A stretch of DNA of 41,955 bases. Origin: a virus. Below are positions 15,171 to 26,233 of the stretch, piece by piece. The position numbers and the translations under genes are program-made. Each line of letters starts with the position of its first letter. The first letter of the stretch is position 1. The notes below the pieces were generated by a model. That model saw only the letters and a list, made by a program, of their open reading frames with translations, made no database searches and was not told the DNA's origin. Location of the stretch: IMG/VR virus record IMGVR_UViG_3300028388_000491, positions 1 through 41,955 of that record; one strand, 5' to 3'.

Positions 15171-18100
15171 ATCGCCAAGGAATATATAAAGACAGATCAT
15201 ATAAGCCTGGGTATGGCAGAAAGTCTGGAACTGGAAGCGACTTTATCACCGAGCCAGGGCTCGAAGGCAACCTATTCCAAAGGCTGTTCGGTGCTATCAA
15301 GGGTTATGAAAACGGCGTATTTAGTGTTCCTGGACCAAAGGGTGCTGGAGACATCGTTCCAGCTATGCTTGCCCCAGGCGAAGCGGTAGTTCCAGCAAAA
15401 CAAACACAAAAATATGCTGGATTAATTAAGGGAATCATTTCTGACAACATTCCTGGGTTTGTGAAATCTAACAAAAAAGAGATTCCCAAAGTAAACAATG
15501 CAGTTGTTACTAAAGGTACGTCACAGGCACAGCTTAGCATGGAAAAGCAAAAAAACGAAATGCTTGCTGCAGCCAAGTCGGTCGGCACAGAAGTTTTTGA
15601 AGCACTTACTCAAAGGATTAAAGAGGCAGGCGGTCAGTTAACACAGAGCATAAAAAATGATCCTCAGTTCTCTCTTCTTAATAGTATGACTTCTGCAAAG
15701 GGTGGAAGGAGTACTGGAAGTCAGGGGATGGTAAAGTCTCATGGTTCAGAAAAAACTCCTTTGTCAAAAGAACAGGCTATGCAGATGGCCTCTCCCGCTC
15801 AACAAAAAAACTTAAAAAATGCCAGCTCTATCTCAGCATTTAACAATTTAACATTCCTAGAGCCAGCAGGTGCAAATCAAGGAAAGCTTTCTGGTCAAGA
15901 GCGTGGGTCATTTATTAAACAAAATCCAGAAATGTTTATGAATCAAATGTCCCAGCAATCTGGAATAGATGCTTCTGATCCTGATTTTAAAAGATTTGCT
16001 GTCAATGTTGCAAATCAACTAGAGCAAGCGGGAGCCGAAGCAGTAACCGATAGTCAGTTTGCAGAAATGGTCGAGCGGGCCATGGAAGAAGAGATATACG
16101 ATGCTGCTAAAGGAACCAAAGAAAATGTAAAGCAAGCGTTTACGGAGGCTAAGAAAACTAGTGCAATCGGATACACAGTAACTGATAAAGATGGAAAAGC
16201 TAGAACCAATAGAATAAATATTACAGAGGCGAACAAGGGCAAGTCTGTAGACGGAATAGAAACAATCTCTAAGGGCACAAAAGGATATCGAAGCATTTCT
16301 ATTCCCAAAGGTGCACACGAAGTAGCCGATGAGTTCCAGGCCGACATTACTAAGGCCAGGGTTCAAAAAACAAAGACAGCTGGGGGCAAAAGACGAGCGT
16401 CAAAACCTCAAACAACTGTAGCAGCACAAGAGGCAAAGCAAGATGCACAAGCATACACTAACGAGTTTAACAATACTGTAGAGCAGGCACCAACTCCTTT
16501 TGAAACGATTGATGACCCCGACTCCGACGCTCAAGCAGCGGCTGCTGGTGCAAGTAATGGTCGTAAGTATCGTGATAAAATGGATGCTGAAATAGCGGCT
16601 CGTAGAGCACAACCCACTCCAGGTCAGACCACGCAGTCTGGAGCACCAGTACCTCCAGGACAAAGAAGAAGATCTGGAGCACCTGCTGGAGCACCTCCAC
16701 CACTGCCCACCTCTCCAGGCGGGGTACCTCAGCCAGGAGGGTACACTAGCCCAATCGTAGACCCAATGGGAACTCCAGAAGGCAAGAGAGAAACCAAGAA
16801 AGCTGCTAAAGGATTTTTAGCAAACTTTACAAGTAAGTTTAAGAATGCTGGAGCATCTATTGGTAAGCAGGTAATGAGTGGGGTTGAAAACTCCTCACTT
16901 GGACGAGGAATTGCCGCCAAGTTAGGGGCGGCAGCGGGAAATACAGTAGTTGATAGCAATGGTAATGTTATGTATGATGCCGATACAGACACAAGCTATG
17001 ATAAAGATGGAAATGCTGTAGGTGCGGGATACGCAGCAAATCAAGCTGCTCAAAACCGAGCTGAAGCTGGGAAAATTGACGAAGATGTTCTTAGAGACCC
17101 CGAAACTGGAGATCCAGTTCTTGATAAAAAGGGAAGGACTATCTCTAAGAAAGAGGCAGAAAGACAAACTCGTAAAAATGCTTCTAGACAAAAACGAGGT
17201 ATGGTAGCAGGTCGTCTAGCTGGAGCAATGGGTTCAGCCTCTATGATGCTAGGTATGACATCAATGATGCCAGGTGTTGGGGATAATCCAATGATGCAAG
17301 CAATTCAAGGATTTATGCCAGCCTTGTTCGGACTCTCAGCAGTGCTACCACTATTAGCAGCATTACCAGCACCCCTCGCAGCTTTAATCGCTGTAGTGGC
17401 TGCTGGAGTAACAGCTTTTGTCATGTTTAACAATCATATGGACAAGCTAGCCTCTGAAGCAAGAAAAACCGCAGAGGTCATGGGCGTAGGTACTCAAGCC
17501 ATGGAAAAACTCGCAGAAGCATCTGGAAATGTAACTGCTACCCAGGCCATGGATGTTACCAGATCCGAAGCGTTTCAGCCTTTTTCTATTGCAGCAGGAA
17601 AGAACCCCTTCGGAGCCCAGTTTGTGGATTCTGAAACAGGTCAAGAGCTATTGGGAGAAGTTAAAAAAGCTGGACTTGAAAATTCTGGAGGTAGTCTGTT
17701 CGCACAGCTTTCTTCAGCAGTTGCAAGCGGTGCTCTGGACGTTAACCAAGCAAGGCAAATATCTTACGCCATTGGAGAAGAACTAAGCAATCAGAATATT
17801 GCTATGGATGTAAACGCAAAGCTTACTAAGATGTTTGGTCCCGATGGACAGAACTTATTGCAAGACCCTTTGGGTATACAGCTTCAAATAATAGAGATGA
17901 CCTCTGAAGACTTAGATAAAAGCTTTGAACGGCTAGACGAATCGTTGAGCCTGTCTCCATTAGAAACAGAAAAAGCCGTAGAAAGTCTTAAAAAAGATGT
18001 CAAAGAAGGTCTAGATGAAACATACGACAAAGCAACAGAAGAAGGATTTTTAGCACCAGTTGCAAAATTCTTTAGTGACACTTTTCCATTTTTAAGCAGA

Positions 18101-20449
18101 GGTCTAATTGACGGATTTAACCAGGCAGGAACCGAGATGCTTGCTCCAGCTGCCCAATCTGTCAGACAATATCAGGTTACTATTGCAAATGCAGAGGCAT
18201 ATACAGTAAAGGCACAAAATGCATTGCAAAATTTCCAGTCCAGCGTAGATGCACTCGATGTAAACTACGACAAGCAAATTGAGGCAGCAAAGGCAGCAGG
18301 GGACCAGGAAAAGGCTCAAGAGCTATTGCTTGAAAAAGAGCAAAAGCGAAACGAGCTAATGACCCAATACGGAGACGCCGTAAATCAAGTAAGAAAAAAC
18401 TTCGATAATTATGCAAATGCTCAAGAGGGACTTTCTGACACTCAGAAAAAACTGATGGACTCTGTAGACGGTTCCATAAAAAGAAAATTTGAAAATGACA
18501 AAGACTCTCAAATAATTTTCAAGGCTGCAGAAGAAAGCCTCAAGAATATGAACCTTCTGGCAGGAGATGAATATGAGCTTAAAATGCTTCTTGCAGCAGA
18601 TGCAATTACCCTAAACACGTTTGACTGGATCTCTACTAATTTAGATGCAGGCTCAGTATCTAGAGTTCTTAAGCTGGATGCAAAACTAACTGGAAAAGAC
18701 TTGAACACCTTCACCTTACTACTTTCTAGATTTGGAGATGATAATCAGGCTAACTTTATTGCTAAGTTTGAGACGATAGATAATGCACAGGGTGCAACAG
18801 AATTGCTTAATACATTTAGTCAGATAAATCAGCTAGCAGATACTTTGGGAGAAGAAAATGCCCAAGAGCTAATGAACTTCTATGTAGACCCAGATAACGC
18901 AGAGCAACTAGACAGGTTGAAAACGTCTATTGATGAAATAGCCAGTTACGAAGGCGAAAAAATAACTGTAGATTATATACAGAGTATTGAAGGCGGAGAG
19001 CAGTTTGCTAACGTGATTAAGGCAAACCAAGAATATTTCGACTCTTTAGACAAACAACAACAAATTACATACACGCAAATTATACAAACTATGGTTCTTT
19101 CGGATCCGATTCAGCTGCAAGAAGACGCAATGGCTTTTGCGATAGCTAGAGGCCTTAGCCCAACTGGGCCATATAGTCAAGAGATGATAGATAAAGCTGT
19201 TGTAGATTATGCAAATTACATAGCAGAAATCCGAACCAACTTTTTAGAGGCAATGGGGACCTCCAGCACAGGAAGTGGATCGGGAGGCAGCGGCAACGGG
19301 CCCGTGGCGTCTTCTCTAGACCAAATACTGAATAAGCTCAGGGACGTGCGGGATGAAACTGTACAGCTGAAGGATACTTGGGTAGACTCTTTTGCAGAGA
19401 TTAATAGAGTAGTTGGCGAGGGTATAGATAAATTTGAAGGATTGTCTCAACAACTTCGTAAGTTAGGTGCAAATCAGCCACTAATTCAATACATTCTCGG
19501 AATGAGTCCAGAAGAATACGAAGAGCGTAAAGATGAGCTTTTAGACTTTAGTGGAGCCAAAGTTGTAGGCCTAAAAGAAGGGGCAGAAAATCTACAGGTT
19601 GCCCTAAACGCTATTAAGCTTGGTGAATTTCAAGATGCTCAGCAATCATCCATCCAGGCTATTGGTGCACAGAATACGGCGATAACAAGGCTGGTTGCGG
19701 CAGGATATAATCTAGAAGAAGCCTATGAACTTGTATCAGACGAAACCCTTGCCTATGCAATTGCAGCAGAAGAAAACGTAGATGTGATGAACAGGCTTGT
19801 TGAAGTAACCAAAGAGGCTGCATCAGCCAATGAGTCATTTGCTTTCTCTCAAAAACTGGTAACGGATGCATCTGCAACAGCAACAAAAGACTCAGTCACC
19901 GACTGGATATCTGAAAATATTCCTGACATAAATAAGGCAATGTTTGATGCAGTCCTTTCCGATGAATATATTTCAGGACTACTAGACACTCTCCAGGGCG
20001 GAGGACTAATTACTCAAGAACAGTTTAAGCAGATAGAAGACTTCTTTAATAACCTAACCGCAAGCGGAGAGGTAGATCTTAAAGTAGGAGATATAGATTT
20101 TGCCCAAGCACCTATTGATGAGTTTAGCCAGGGCATGTCAAATGTTCAAAATAAATTTAAGATTATGGAAACAACAATCCAACTTAAATACGAAGGCCTG
20201 AACAGAGCAGATGAAAACATTATTCAATCAGCTGAAAATGATATTGCCCTACTTAACTATGAGCTAGACGACCTAAACGCCGAGCTAGACGATATATCAG
20301 AAAAAGAGCAAGAAGTTAATGAAAAGTACGATAAGCGTTTTGAAGCACTGGATAAAGTTAAAGAGGTTAATAGCGATATTGCTGCTCAACAAAAAGAGCA
20401 GCTTACCATTGCAGACGCACTTTCACTAACGCTGTACAAGCTGCACTAG
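15167..20449 (+). CDS. Tape measure protein, central part
   Basis: Encodes 1760 residues. The ATG overlaps the preceding stop (ATGA) and has no ribosome binding site, so translation would need coupling or a frameshift. Residues 50-85 carry the second PGE module. Residues 300-430 are charged and helical, and 480-530 are Pro/Gly-rich linker. The stretch at 690-755 contains hydrophobic segments ([35 protein letters not shown]). Residues 870-1750 are long helices with coiled-coil character and Gln/Asn/Ala bias. At its end [12 protein letters not shown] breaks the coiled coil, while the -1 frame carries on (see next gene). It is longer than a typical whole tape measure on its own. Confidence 0.85.
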   Translation: MNRQGIYKDRSYKPGYGRKSGTGSDFITEPGLEGNLFQRLFGAIKGYENGVFSVPGPKGAGDIVPAMLAPGEAVVPAKQTQKYAGLIKGIISDNIPGFVKSNKKEIPKVNNAVVTKGTSQAQLSMEKQKNEMLAAAKSVGTEVFEALTQRIKEAGGQLTQSIKNDPQFSLLNSMTSAKGGRSTGSQGMVKSHGSEKTPLSKEQAMQMASPAQQKNLKNASSISAFNNLTFLEPAGANQGKLSGQERGSFIKQNPEMFMNQMSQQSGIDASDPDFKRFAVNVANQLEQAGAEAVTDSQFAEMVERAMEEEIYDAAKGTKENVKQAFTEAKKTSAIGYTVTDKDGKARTNRINITEANKGKSVDGIETISKGTKGYRSISIPKGAHEVADEFQADITKARVQKTKTAGGKRRASKPQTTVAAQEAKQDAQAYTNEFNNTVEQAPTPFETIDDPDSDAQAAAAGASNGRKYRDKMDAEIAARRAQPTPGQTTQSGAPVPPGQRRRSGAPAGAPPPLPTSPGGVPQPGGYTSPIVDPMGTPEGKRETKKAAKGFLANFTSKFKNAGASIGKQVMSGVENSSLGRGIAAKLGAAAGNTVVDSNGNVMYDADTDTSYDKDGNAVGAGYAANQAAQNRAEAGKIDEDVLRDPETGDPVLDKKGRTISKKEAERQTRKNASRQKRGMVAGRLAGAMGSASMMLGMTSMMPGVGDNPMMQAIQGFMPALFGLSAVLPLLAALPAPLAALIAVVAAGVTAFVMFNNHMDKLASEARKTAEVMGVGTQAMEKLAEASGNVTATQAMDVTRSEAFQPFSIAAGKNPFGAQFVDSETGQELLGEVKKAGLENSGGSLFAQLSSAVASGALDVNQARQISYAIGEELSNQNIAMDVNAKLTKMFGPDGQNLLQDPLGIQLQIIEMTSEDLDKSFERLDESLSLSPLETEKAVESLKKDVKEGLDETYDKATEEGFLAPVAKFFSDTFPFLSRGLIDGFNQAGTEMLAPAAQSVRQYQVTIANAEAYTVKAQNALQNFQSSVDALDVNYDKQIEAAKAAGDQEKAQELLLEKEQKRNELMTQYGDAVNQVRKNFDNYANAQEGLSDTQKKLMDSVDGSIKRKFENDKDSQIIFKAAEESLKNMNLLAGDEYELKMLLAADAITLNTFDWISTNLDAGSVSRVLKLDAKLTGKDLNTFTLLLSRFGDDNQANFIAKFETIDNAQGATELLNTFSQINQLADTLGEENAQELMNFYVDPDNAEQLDRLKTSIDEIASYEGEKITVDYIQSIEGGEQFANVIKANQEYFDSLDKQQQITYTQIIQTMVLSDPIQLQEDAMAFAIARGLSPTGPYSQEMIDKAVVDYANYIAEIRTNFLEAMGTSSTGSGSGGSGNGPVASSLDQILNKLRDVRDETVQLKDTWVDSFAEINRVVGEGIDKFEGLSQQLRKLGANQPLIQYILGMSPEEYEERKDELLDFSGAKVVGLKEGAENLQVALNAIKLGEFQDAQQSSIQAIGAQNTAITRLVAAGYNLEEAYELVSDETLAYAIAAEENVDVMNRLVEVTKEAASANESFAFSQKLVTDASATATKDSVTDWISENIPDINKAMFDAVLSDEYISGLLDTLQGGGLITQEQFKQIEDFFNNLTASGEVDLKVGDIDFAQAPIDEFSQGMSNVQNKFKIMETTIQLKYEGLNRADENIIQSAENDIALLNYELDDLNAELDDISEKEQEVNEKYDKRFEALDKVKEVNSDIAAQQKEQLTIADALSLTLYKLH
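15314..15421 (+). repeat. PGE-motif module, copy 2 (tape measure)
   Basis: Codes for residues 50-85 of the second tape measure gene: [20 protein letters not shown] followed by [12 protein letters not shown]. Nearly every motif position matches copy 1 at 14292-14399. Confidence 0.8.
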
Positions 20450-20532
20450 AAAAGCGTAAAGAAAATGAGCTTGCAAGCATCAGATCTGCCAGTGGACAAA
20501 CCAGGGAAGAGCTTGAAACTAAGATTAGAGAT

Positions 20533-21429
20533 TTGCAAAAAGAGATTCGTGACATAGAAGAGGACAGGCTAGAGCCTGCCCAAGAAAGAATTAGACTTCA
20601 AACCATTCTGATGGAAGAGGAGATCAAAGGTCTTACGGTCCTAGAAAAGACTCAGACAGAGTGGAACAACATCCAGAATGCGGTAGACATAGCAACTACT
20701 AAGACAGATGCATTTACAAAGAGTCTTGAGGCAGCAAGAGATGTAGCTGCTCAAATAGCTGACGGAACGCTTACTCCAGAAGGTTTGACCACCGCTCCAA
20801 CACCAACCATTAACGTCGAAGATATTATCGATACAGATCAAATTCAGCAAACTCCTGAGCCAGAGGAAACTCCAGAAGAAAAACCAGAAGAAAAGCCAGA
20901 AGAAAAGTCTAAAACATACAAGGTAAGGGGCGGAGACTCTCTATCTGCAATTGCTAGAAGATTCTATGGCGACTCTAGTCAATGGAGAAAAATCTATAAC
21001 GCTAACAAAGGTATTATTGGCTCAAATCCAAATATGATTTTCCCTGGACAAACATTTACAATACCAACTCTAGCTAGTGGAGGTATGGCAAAGGGTTACA
21101 GCATGGGTGGAAAAGTTAGCTACTTCCCAATGGGAGGACTAATTCCATACAAGTCAATGGGCGGAATGTTTAAGTCACTAGGTTCAGATACAATTCCAGC
21201 GATGCTAACTCCTGGCGAATTCGTAATAAAGCGTTCGGCTGTAAATGAATTTGGAATAGATAACCTAGAAAAAATTAACAATACTGGACAATTGAGCGAT
21301 GGTTCAGTGTATAATTATAGTGTAAACGTAAACGTTAGAAGTGACGCTAACCCAGACGAGATTGCAAGAAGCGTAATGTCTCAAATCAAGAGGGTAGACG
21401 ATCAACGAATAAGAGGGAATAAGTTTTAA
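20533..21429 (+). CDS. Tape measure C-terminal part with LysM domain (frameshifted continuation)
   Basis: The frame is open from 20374 to 21429, but no start codon with a ribosome binding site exists; the coordinate given is the first near-cognate start (TTG). From 20428 it reads [20 protein letters not shown], a coiled coil that continues the previous gene, so the two are probably one polypeptide split by a -1 shift or a single-base indel. A Pro/Glu linker ([16 protein letters not shown]) leads to a complete LysM domain at 20914-21066 ([20 protein letters not shown], then [14 protein letters not shown]). A Gly/Met-rich stretch and the third PGE motif follow. LysM binds peptidoglycan N-acetylglucosamine, so this end probably acts at the cell wall when the tail tip docks. 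Confidence 0.8.
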   Translation: MQKEIRDIEEDRLEPAQERIRLQTILMEEEIKGLTVLEKTQTEWNNIQNAVDIATTKTDAFTKSLEAARDVAAQIADGTLTPEGLTTAPTPTINVEDIIDTDQIQQTPEPEETPEEKPEEKPEEKSKTYKVRGGDSLSAIARRFYGDSSQWRKIYNANKGIIGSNPNMIFPGQTFTIPTLASGGMAKGYSMGGKVSYFPMGGLIPYKSMGGMFKSLGSDTIPAMLTPGEFVIKRSAVNEFGIDNLEKINNTGQLSDGSVYNYSVNVNVRSDANPDEIARSVMSQIKRVDDQRIRGNKF

Positions 21430-22085
21430 TGGCTGAATCATCTTACATGACAGGTAGAAGAAAATACTCTAGGCCTCAAGCCTTGCTGTTTTCAGACTCC
21501 CCGCCACAACGAGTAACGATAAATTCTGGTACACCAGATCAGACATTTCTTTTTGTACCCCCAGGAGTTGAAGAGCTTTCTGCAGACTATGCAGAGTCTT
21601 CTACTGATGGGTTTATAATCCTATCAGATCATAACCGTGGAGAGATTGACTTTACTAAAAGTAGAATTGAAAAACGAGAAAGAATGATCAACGGAAGAAT
21701 GCGTTCTTATCACATCGCAGATAAACTAAATATATCAACAGCATGGAGCAATTTGCCATCAAGATCTTTTTCTACCAACCCTTTGTTTGACGAAACTACT
21801 GGTGCAGCTACATCAAATGTAAATGACGGAAGGTTTACTGTTGACGGAGGGGCTGGAGGTGCAGACCTTCTAGATTGGTACGAAGCTCATCAAGGATCAT
21901 TTTGGGTATATTTAGCATACGATAAGCCCTCAGAGTTTGAGCAAGAAGATAACCCATATGCACATTTGTCTAAATATACAGAATTTGTAGAAATGTTTTT
22001 CGCAGATTTTCAGTATTCTGTTTCTAAAAGAGGTGCTAACACCCACGACTTTTGGAATGTGAGCTTTTCTCTGGAAGAGGTATAA
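21429..22085 (+). CDS. Minor tail protein, distal-tail-like
   Basis: Encodes 218 residues. It starts in a TAATG overlap after the tape measure. It is beta-rich and aromatic, with blocks such as TFLFVPPGVEELSADY near residue 38 and SFWVYLAYDKPSEF near 155, and a C-terminal strand pair (FADFQYSVSKRG, DFWNVSFSLEEV). The slot between tape measure and the large hub gene is where distal tail (Dit-like) genes lie, so this may form the ring that joins tube and hub. I see no lectin or enzyme motif. The role is by position. Confidence 0.6.
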   Translation: MAESSYMTGRRKYSRPQALLFSDSPPQRVTINSGTPDQTFLFVPPGVEELSADYAESSTDGFIILSDHNRGEIDFTKSRIEKRERMINGRMRSYHIADKLNISTAWSNLPSRSFSTNPLFDETTGAATSNVNDGRFTVDGGAGGADLLDWYEAHQGSFWVYLAYDKPSEFEQEDNPYAHLSKYTEFVEMFFADFQYSVSKRGANTHDFWNVSFSLEEV

Positions 22086-25000
22086 TGTTTATAGATAATG
22101 ATCTTAAAAACTATCTAGACTTTTCTTCAACAATTAAGTCACAGTCACTAGTAATTTCTGAGTGGAATCTAAATGTCTTTGAAAATATATTTACAATTGG
22201 AAACTACCGCTATCGTCCTGCAGACAGAGATTCACTGCCAGTTAGTGAGCAATCTGTTTACGCAAGCTTAAACAATACATTTGATCCCCAAGACGAAGGC
22301 AACTTTTACACTGGTGCAACGGATGCAGACGCCACTGTAGACGGGGAGTTCGAAGAGAATGACCTTCCAGTTGTTTTTAAGTCTTTAAAACAAAAAGAAA
22401 AGATACTATTTTCTTTAGAGGATTGCTTTGGTAGATTTAGGCCAAGGTCTGGAATTAACAAGCTAAGATACTTTGAAAACAGGTATACACACTTTAGCAA
22501 TCCAGACATGGCTTCAAGGCCAAGGTATTATATGGCAGATAGATATGATACATTTAAATACTGGAGCTCTTTTAGGACTGACGGGGCAAACGAGCGGGGC
22601 ATTGCTGAAAGAATCGTAAATGGTCAAAATTATGTAGATGATGTGGCACCATTTATAGTTTATAAAAATCCCATCCCAGCTAACAGGGTTGTCGTAAAAA
22701 TGCAAACAAACGTAGGCTCCACTGACCTAGGACCTTTTATAGAAGAAGGAGCATCTTTTAACGACCCATTTTTTGGGCAGGCAAACAAGACCATTCCTAT
22801 TCGATGGAAGATTCAGAAACTTGTTAATCAACAGTGGATTGACATGATTAACTTTGATGAAGATGTAGTCACTGAAGATGGATACTTAGAGCTACACTAT
22901 GGCCCACTGGGTGATAATCGGTATGGATGGTTTGTCGGATCTCAGGTAGCAGATGTAAACTCTTCCTATGTAACTACGTTGACTTCTCCAAAGAGTTTTG
23001 TAGATAACTCCGACGGGCTCACCAAATACGAAGAGTTCGAATACATAGAAGGACTAAGAATCGCAGTGGACACCATGAATGTTTTTGACTCCACTCTTGA
23101 CTTAATAGAGCTATCTCCTAGACTTGCCATAGATATAACAGACAGGACTTCAGATTTTTCCATTCAGAAGCAAGCATCTGACTTGGGAGTGTCTGGAATG
23201 CCAGTAGGGCAACTCCTGGCAGCAACTGGCAATATTGAAATATTTGATTTTGACAGGGCATTTAGCAAGAATAACGAAAAAAGCATACTTAAAGACATAC
23301 TAATCCAGAATGTTCAGTTTAAGTTTTATGAGGTTCTTACCGACAATAACCAGACAGATTATTTTGTTCCCATTAAGACTATGTACTCAGAGTCATTCCC
23401 AGAGACCAGCTATGAGGATAGATTTGTGAGCGTAGATTTACGAGACCTTTACTTTTACTTTGAGTCCTTGACCGCACCTCAAATACTATTAACTGATGTA
23501 TCTTTAAGCTTTGCCATATCTACTCTGCTGGACTCTGTTGGCTTTTCAAACTACAACTTTAAAAGGATACCTGGCGAGTCTGACCCAATTATCCCGTACT
23601 TTTTAATTGCACCAGACACTACGGTAGCTCAAGTACTTCAGGACCTGGCAGTGTCTACCCAGTATGCTATGTTCTTTGATGAGTATAACAACTTTGTAGT
23701 AATGAGTAAAAATTATGTAATGCCTAGTGTAGATCAAAGACCTACGGATTTAGTTCTTTATGGTTCAGAAAATCAGGAAGGTATTCAACCGTCTATTCAG
23801 GCAGTATCTTCTCAAGAAAACAAAATATATAACGATGGCCTAATAGCTTACACCACTAGATATATTCAAAGATCTTATGGCTCCATAAAGCAAGCAAGTT
23901 TAATTGATAGAGATAAAACCTGGATATACAAGCCAGCCTTGCTCTGGGAGGTATCTCCTACAGCATCAACCAAATCTATTAATGATCAGTCATCAGCACA
24001 GTCTAGCTATTCTTTAAGTGCTGTGCCCCTCAACTCAAATCTAACTGAAAGGTTGCCTACTGTAGTCAATCACAGAATTATTGACAACGTTATTGATTTA
24101 GGAGAGGGCGTCTATTGGCTAAGTAGATATAATGGATACTTTTATGCAAATGGAGAAATTATAAAATATGACGCTGTACAATATAGCATACCTGGCCTTA
24201 CAGTTGCAGATTCTGACGAAGCCTCCAACCTTGTGTGGATAAGCAGCGTTCAAGAATATCAAAAATATTTTGCAAAAATACCATTTAATGGTAAGCTATA
24301 CCCCACTGGGCTTGTACGCATATATAGCGAACCAAACTTTGAAGAAACCAACGGCGTCAGTCAGCTGCAAAATGGAGCGGTAGCACGGCACGGCAGAGGA
24401 CAGTTCGGGACACCAGTTGTAAATCACTCTGCAGGAATAGACAGCTATTGGACCAGTAACGAGCATGCCAGAGCAGTTGAGATGGATGCAAGCTATTTAT
24501 TTGGAGACAATGTTTATGAAGGCAGCTTGGATATTGGTCTTGCAGGACCAGCAAATCAGGTTGCCAGAGAGACATCTCGTAATGGAATTATAAATAATTT
24601 TTTAAGTGCCTCATTCCCTAAAGAATCAGAGACTAACAATCTCTATTCAACTCAAACGGGAACGATTCAGTCCTCCGCATTAGTCATGACTGGAAAAGCT
24701 TTTGCAGCTACAGATGAACCCATTAATTATGTATCATATGTGTACAAACAACTTGACAACAAGTTCAAGCATTTTGGAACCAGGATGAGAATTGTTGGCA
24801 AGGTCAATAATGATGATATTAGAATTCAGTCTCCTGCGGGAAGTATAAATTATTATACTATTGCAGAAACTAGGCCAAACGAAAACACTAGTGTCGGAGG
24901 CTCTTCTGGAGGACTAGCCGTTATGGTAAACCCAGAAACTAATGTCGGATATTACTTTGAAATTGTAGCTTTAACTGAAGACAGCGTTGACAGATATCAG

Positions 25001-26233
25001 GATTCATCTAACTTACACAATATTATATTTTACAAAATTATGCAAGATCCTCAAACAGGAGAAGCCATCCCCGTAAAGCTGTGGGGAGGACTTACGAAAA
25101 TTCTTGTTGACAGTGGAGACTTTGTTGGTCAGTACAGGATATCTGGAGAAGAAAACCCAACCGTATATGACCTAAGCGTAGAATATGAAAATGTTGGTGG
25201 GGTAGACACAGAGTTGAGAGAAGGAAGAAGGAGATTCTATCTTTATATTAACAACAAGCTTGTGCAAGTTGTTGATGATACATCCCCTCTACCAGAATAT
25301 CCAAACATGGGAGTATTCGTGCGTGGCTCAGCGAGATGCCTGTTTGAAAACGTATATGCGATTGGGGCAAACTATGCTCAAAACACTTCAACCATTTTGG
25401 ACGTTCCAGCAAAAGACTTGCCAGCAGTGTTTGGGGATCAAGAAATAAACGTTAGCGAATCGTTTAGGAAATATGCACTAAGCGGTATGGTCCAATCCAC
25501 ATATTTGCAGCATGTCAGTTCACATCAGGAACCAGGATACAACTTATTCTTTGACGAGTTTGGAACTATTATGAGGGAAGCTTCTTACTTTAATGTCAGG
25601 TACGATAAGGCATACCCAGCATTGTATGCCAAAATGTCTCCCACATTCAATAGGATTAAAGGATATACCGTTTCTGGATTCACAGCTGGGTCTTACGGTG
25701 CAGAGTTTTTGGTATTTAATGCAACAGACACCGCAATTAATCTAGATGAATCAAGCGGAAACTATTTAAGAATACAGGGGGTCACCTTTACTCAAGAGTC
25801 AGAAAACGAATTGAAAGTTGATGACTATTATGAAAATAGATCAAGGCTGTCCGACCCAATAATTCAGGGTAGTACTCTTATTGAGTCTCCGATAAAAGTA
25901 AAAAAGGAATACCAGGAAATTAGAAATAGCAGACTAACTCAGGGTCGTAAAGAGTTTTCTATTACTGCTCCTTATGTTCAAAGTCAAGACGACGCTAACG
26001 AACTAATGGGATGGCTTACTTCAAAAATCACTAAGCCCAGGGCATCAGTTGGAATTGAGATATTCCCCAACCCAACCATACAACTCGGAGACATTGTACA
26101 GGTAAACTATAAAGACCAAGAAGGTAGTGATATAGTGCTTCAAGACACAACAAGATTTGTTGTGTATAATATAGAATATAACAAAAGTTCTTCTGGGCCA
26201 TCTATGACAATTTATTTAAGTGAGGTATTTTAA
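22085..26233 (+). CDS. Large tail hub / adhesin with lectin-like domain
   Basis: Encodes 1382 residues. I chose the ATG at 22085 (GAAGAGG upstream, one-base overlap with the previous stop). Residues 470-545 (SFAISTLLDSVGFSNYNFKR, TVAQVLQDLAVSTQYAMFFD) and 1280-1382 (PYVQSQDDANELMGWLTSKI, LGDIVQVNY) look like the two halves of a tail hub such as gp27/Tal-type proteins. Between them, roughly 850-1100, lies a concanavalin-like beta domain ending in PNMGVFVRGSARCLFENVYA. So a hub carries an inserted carbohydrate-binding-like module, probably the receptor-binding centre of the tail tip. No protease or muramidase motif was found. Confidence 0.75.
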   Translation: MFIDNDLKNYLDFSSTIKSQSLVISEWNLNVFENIFTIGNYRYRPADRDSLPVSEQSVYASLNNTFDPQDEGNFYTGATDADATVDGEFEENDLPVVFKSLKQKEKILFSLEDCFGRFRPRSGINKLRYFENRYTHFSNPDMASRPRYYMADRYDTFKYWSSFRTDGANERGIAERIVNGQNYVDDVAPFIVYKNPIPANRVVVKMQTNVGSTDLGPFIEEGASFNDPFFGQANKTIPIRWKIQKLVNQQWIDMINFDEDVVTEDGYLELHYGPLGDNRYGWFVGSQVADVNSSYVTTLTSPKSFVDNSDGLTKYEEFEYIEGLRIAVDTMNVFDSTLDLIELSPRLAIDITDRTSDFSIQKQASDLGVSGMPVGQLLAATGNIEIFDFDRAFSKNNEKSILKDILIQNVQFKFYEVLTDNNQTDYFVPIKTMYSESFPETSYEDRFVSVDLRDLYFYFESLTAPQILLTDVSLSFAISTLLDSVGFSNYNFKRIPGESDPIIPYFLIAPDTTVAQVLQDLAVSTQYAMFFDEYNNFVVMSKNYVMPSVDQRPTDLVLYGSENQEGIQPSIQAVSSQENKIYNDGLIAYTTRYIQRSYGSIKQASLIDRDKTWIYKPALLWEVSPTASTKSINDQSSAQSSYSLSAVPLNSNLTERLPTVVNHRIIDNVIDLGEGVYWLSRYNGYFYANGEIIKYDAVQYSIPGLTVADSDEASNLVWISSVQEYQKYFAKIPFNGKLYPTGLVRIYSEPNFEETNGVSQLQNGAVARHGRGQFGTPVVNHSAGIDSYWTSNEHARAVEMDASYLFGDNVYEGSLDIGLAGPANQVARETSRNGIINNFLSASFPKESETNNLYSTQTGTIQSSALVMTGKAFAATDEPINYVSYVYKQLDNKFKHFGTRMRIVGKVNNDDIRIQSPAGSINYYTIAETRPNENTSVGGSSGGLAVMVNPETNVGYYFEIVALTEDSVDRYQDSSNLHNIIFYKIMQDPQTGEAIPVKLWGGLTKILVDSGDFVGQYRISGEENPTVYDLSVEYENVGGVDTELREGRRRFYLYINNKLVQVVDDTSPLPEYPNMGVFVRGSARCLFENVYAIGANYAQNTSTILDVPAKDLPAVFGDQEINVSESFRKYALSGMVQSTYLQHVSSHQEPGYNLFFDEFGTIMREASYFNVRYDKAYPALYAKMSPTFNRIKGYTVSGFTAGSYGAEFLVFNATDTAINLDESSGNYLRIQGVTFTQESENELKVDDYYENRSRLSDPIIQGSTLIESPIKVKKEYQEIRNSRLTQGRKEFSITAPYVQSQDDANELMGWLTSKITKPRASVGIEIFPNPTIQLGDIVQVNYKDQEGSDIVLQDTTRFVVYNIEYNKSSSGPSMTIYLSEVF

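Noticed and set aside
20385-20400. CAACAAAAAG as slippery site for the second tape measure break
   Set aside because: It is out of phase and a shift there would put non-coiled AYHCRRTF-like sequence in the protein, so the break must be later.
22078-22087. GTATAATG at the hub gene start as a promoter
   Set aside because: The TATAAT overlaps the start codon itself, which is not possible spacing, and GAAGAGG precedes the ATG.
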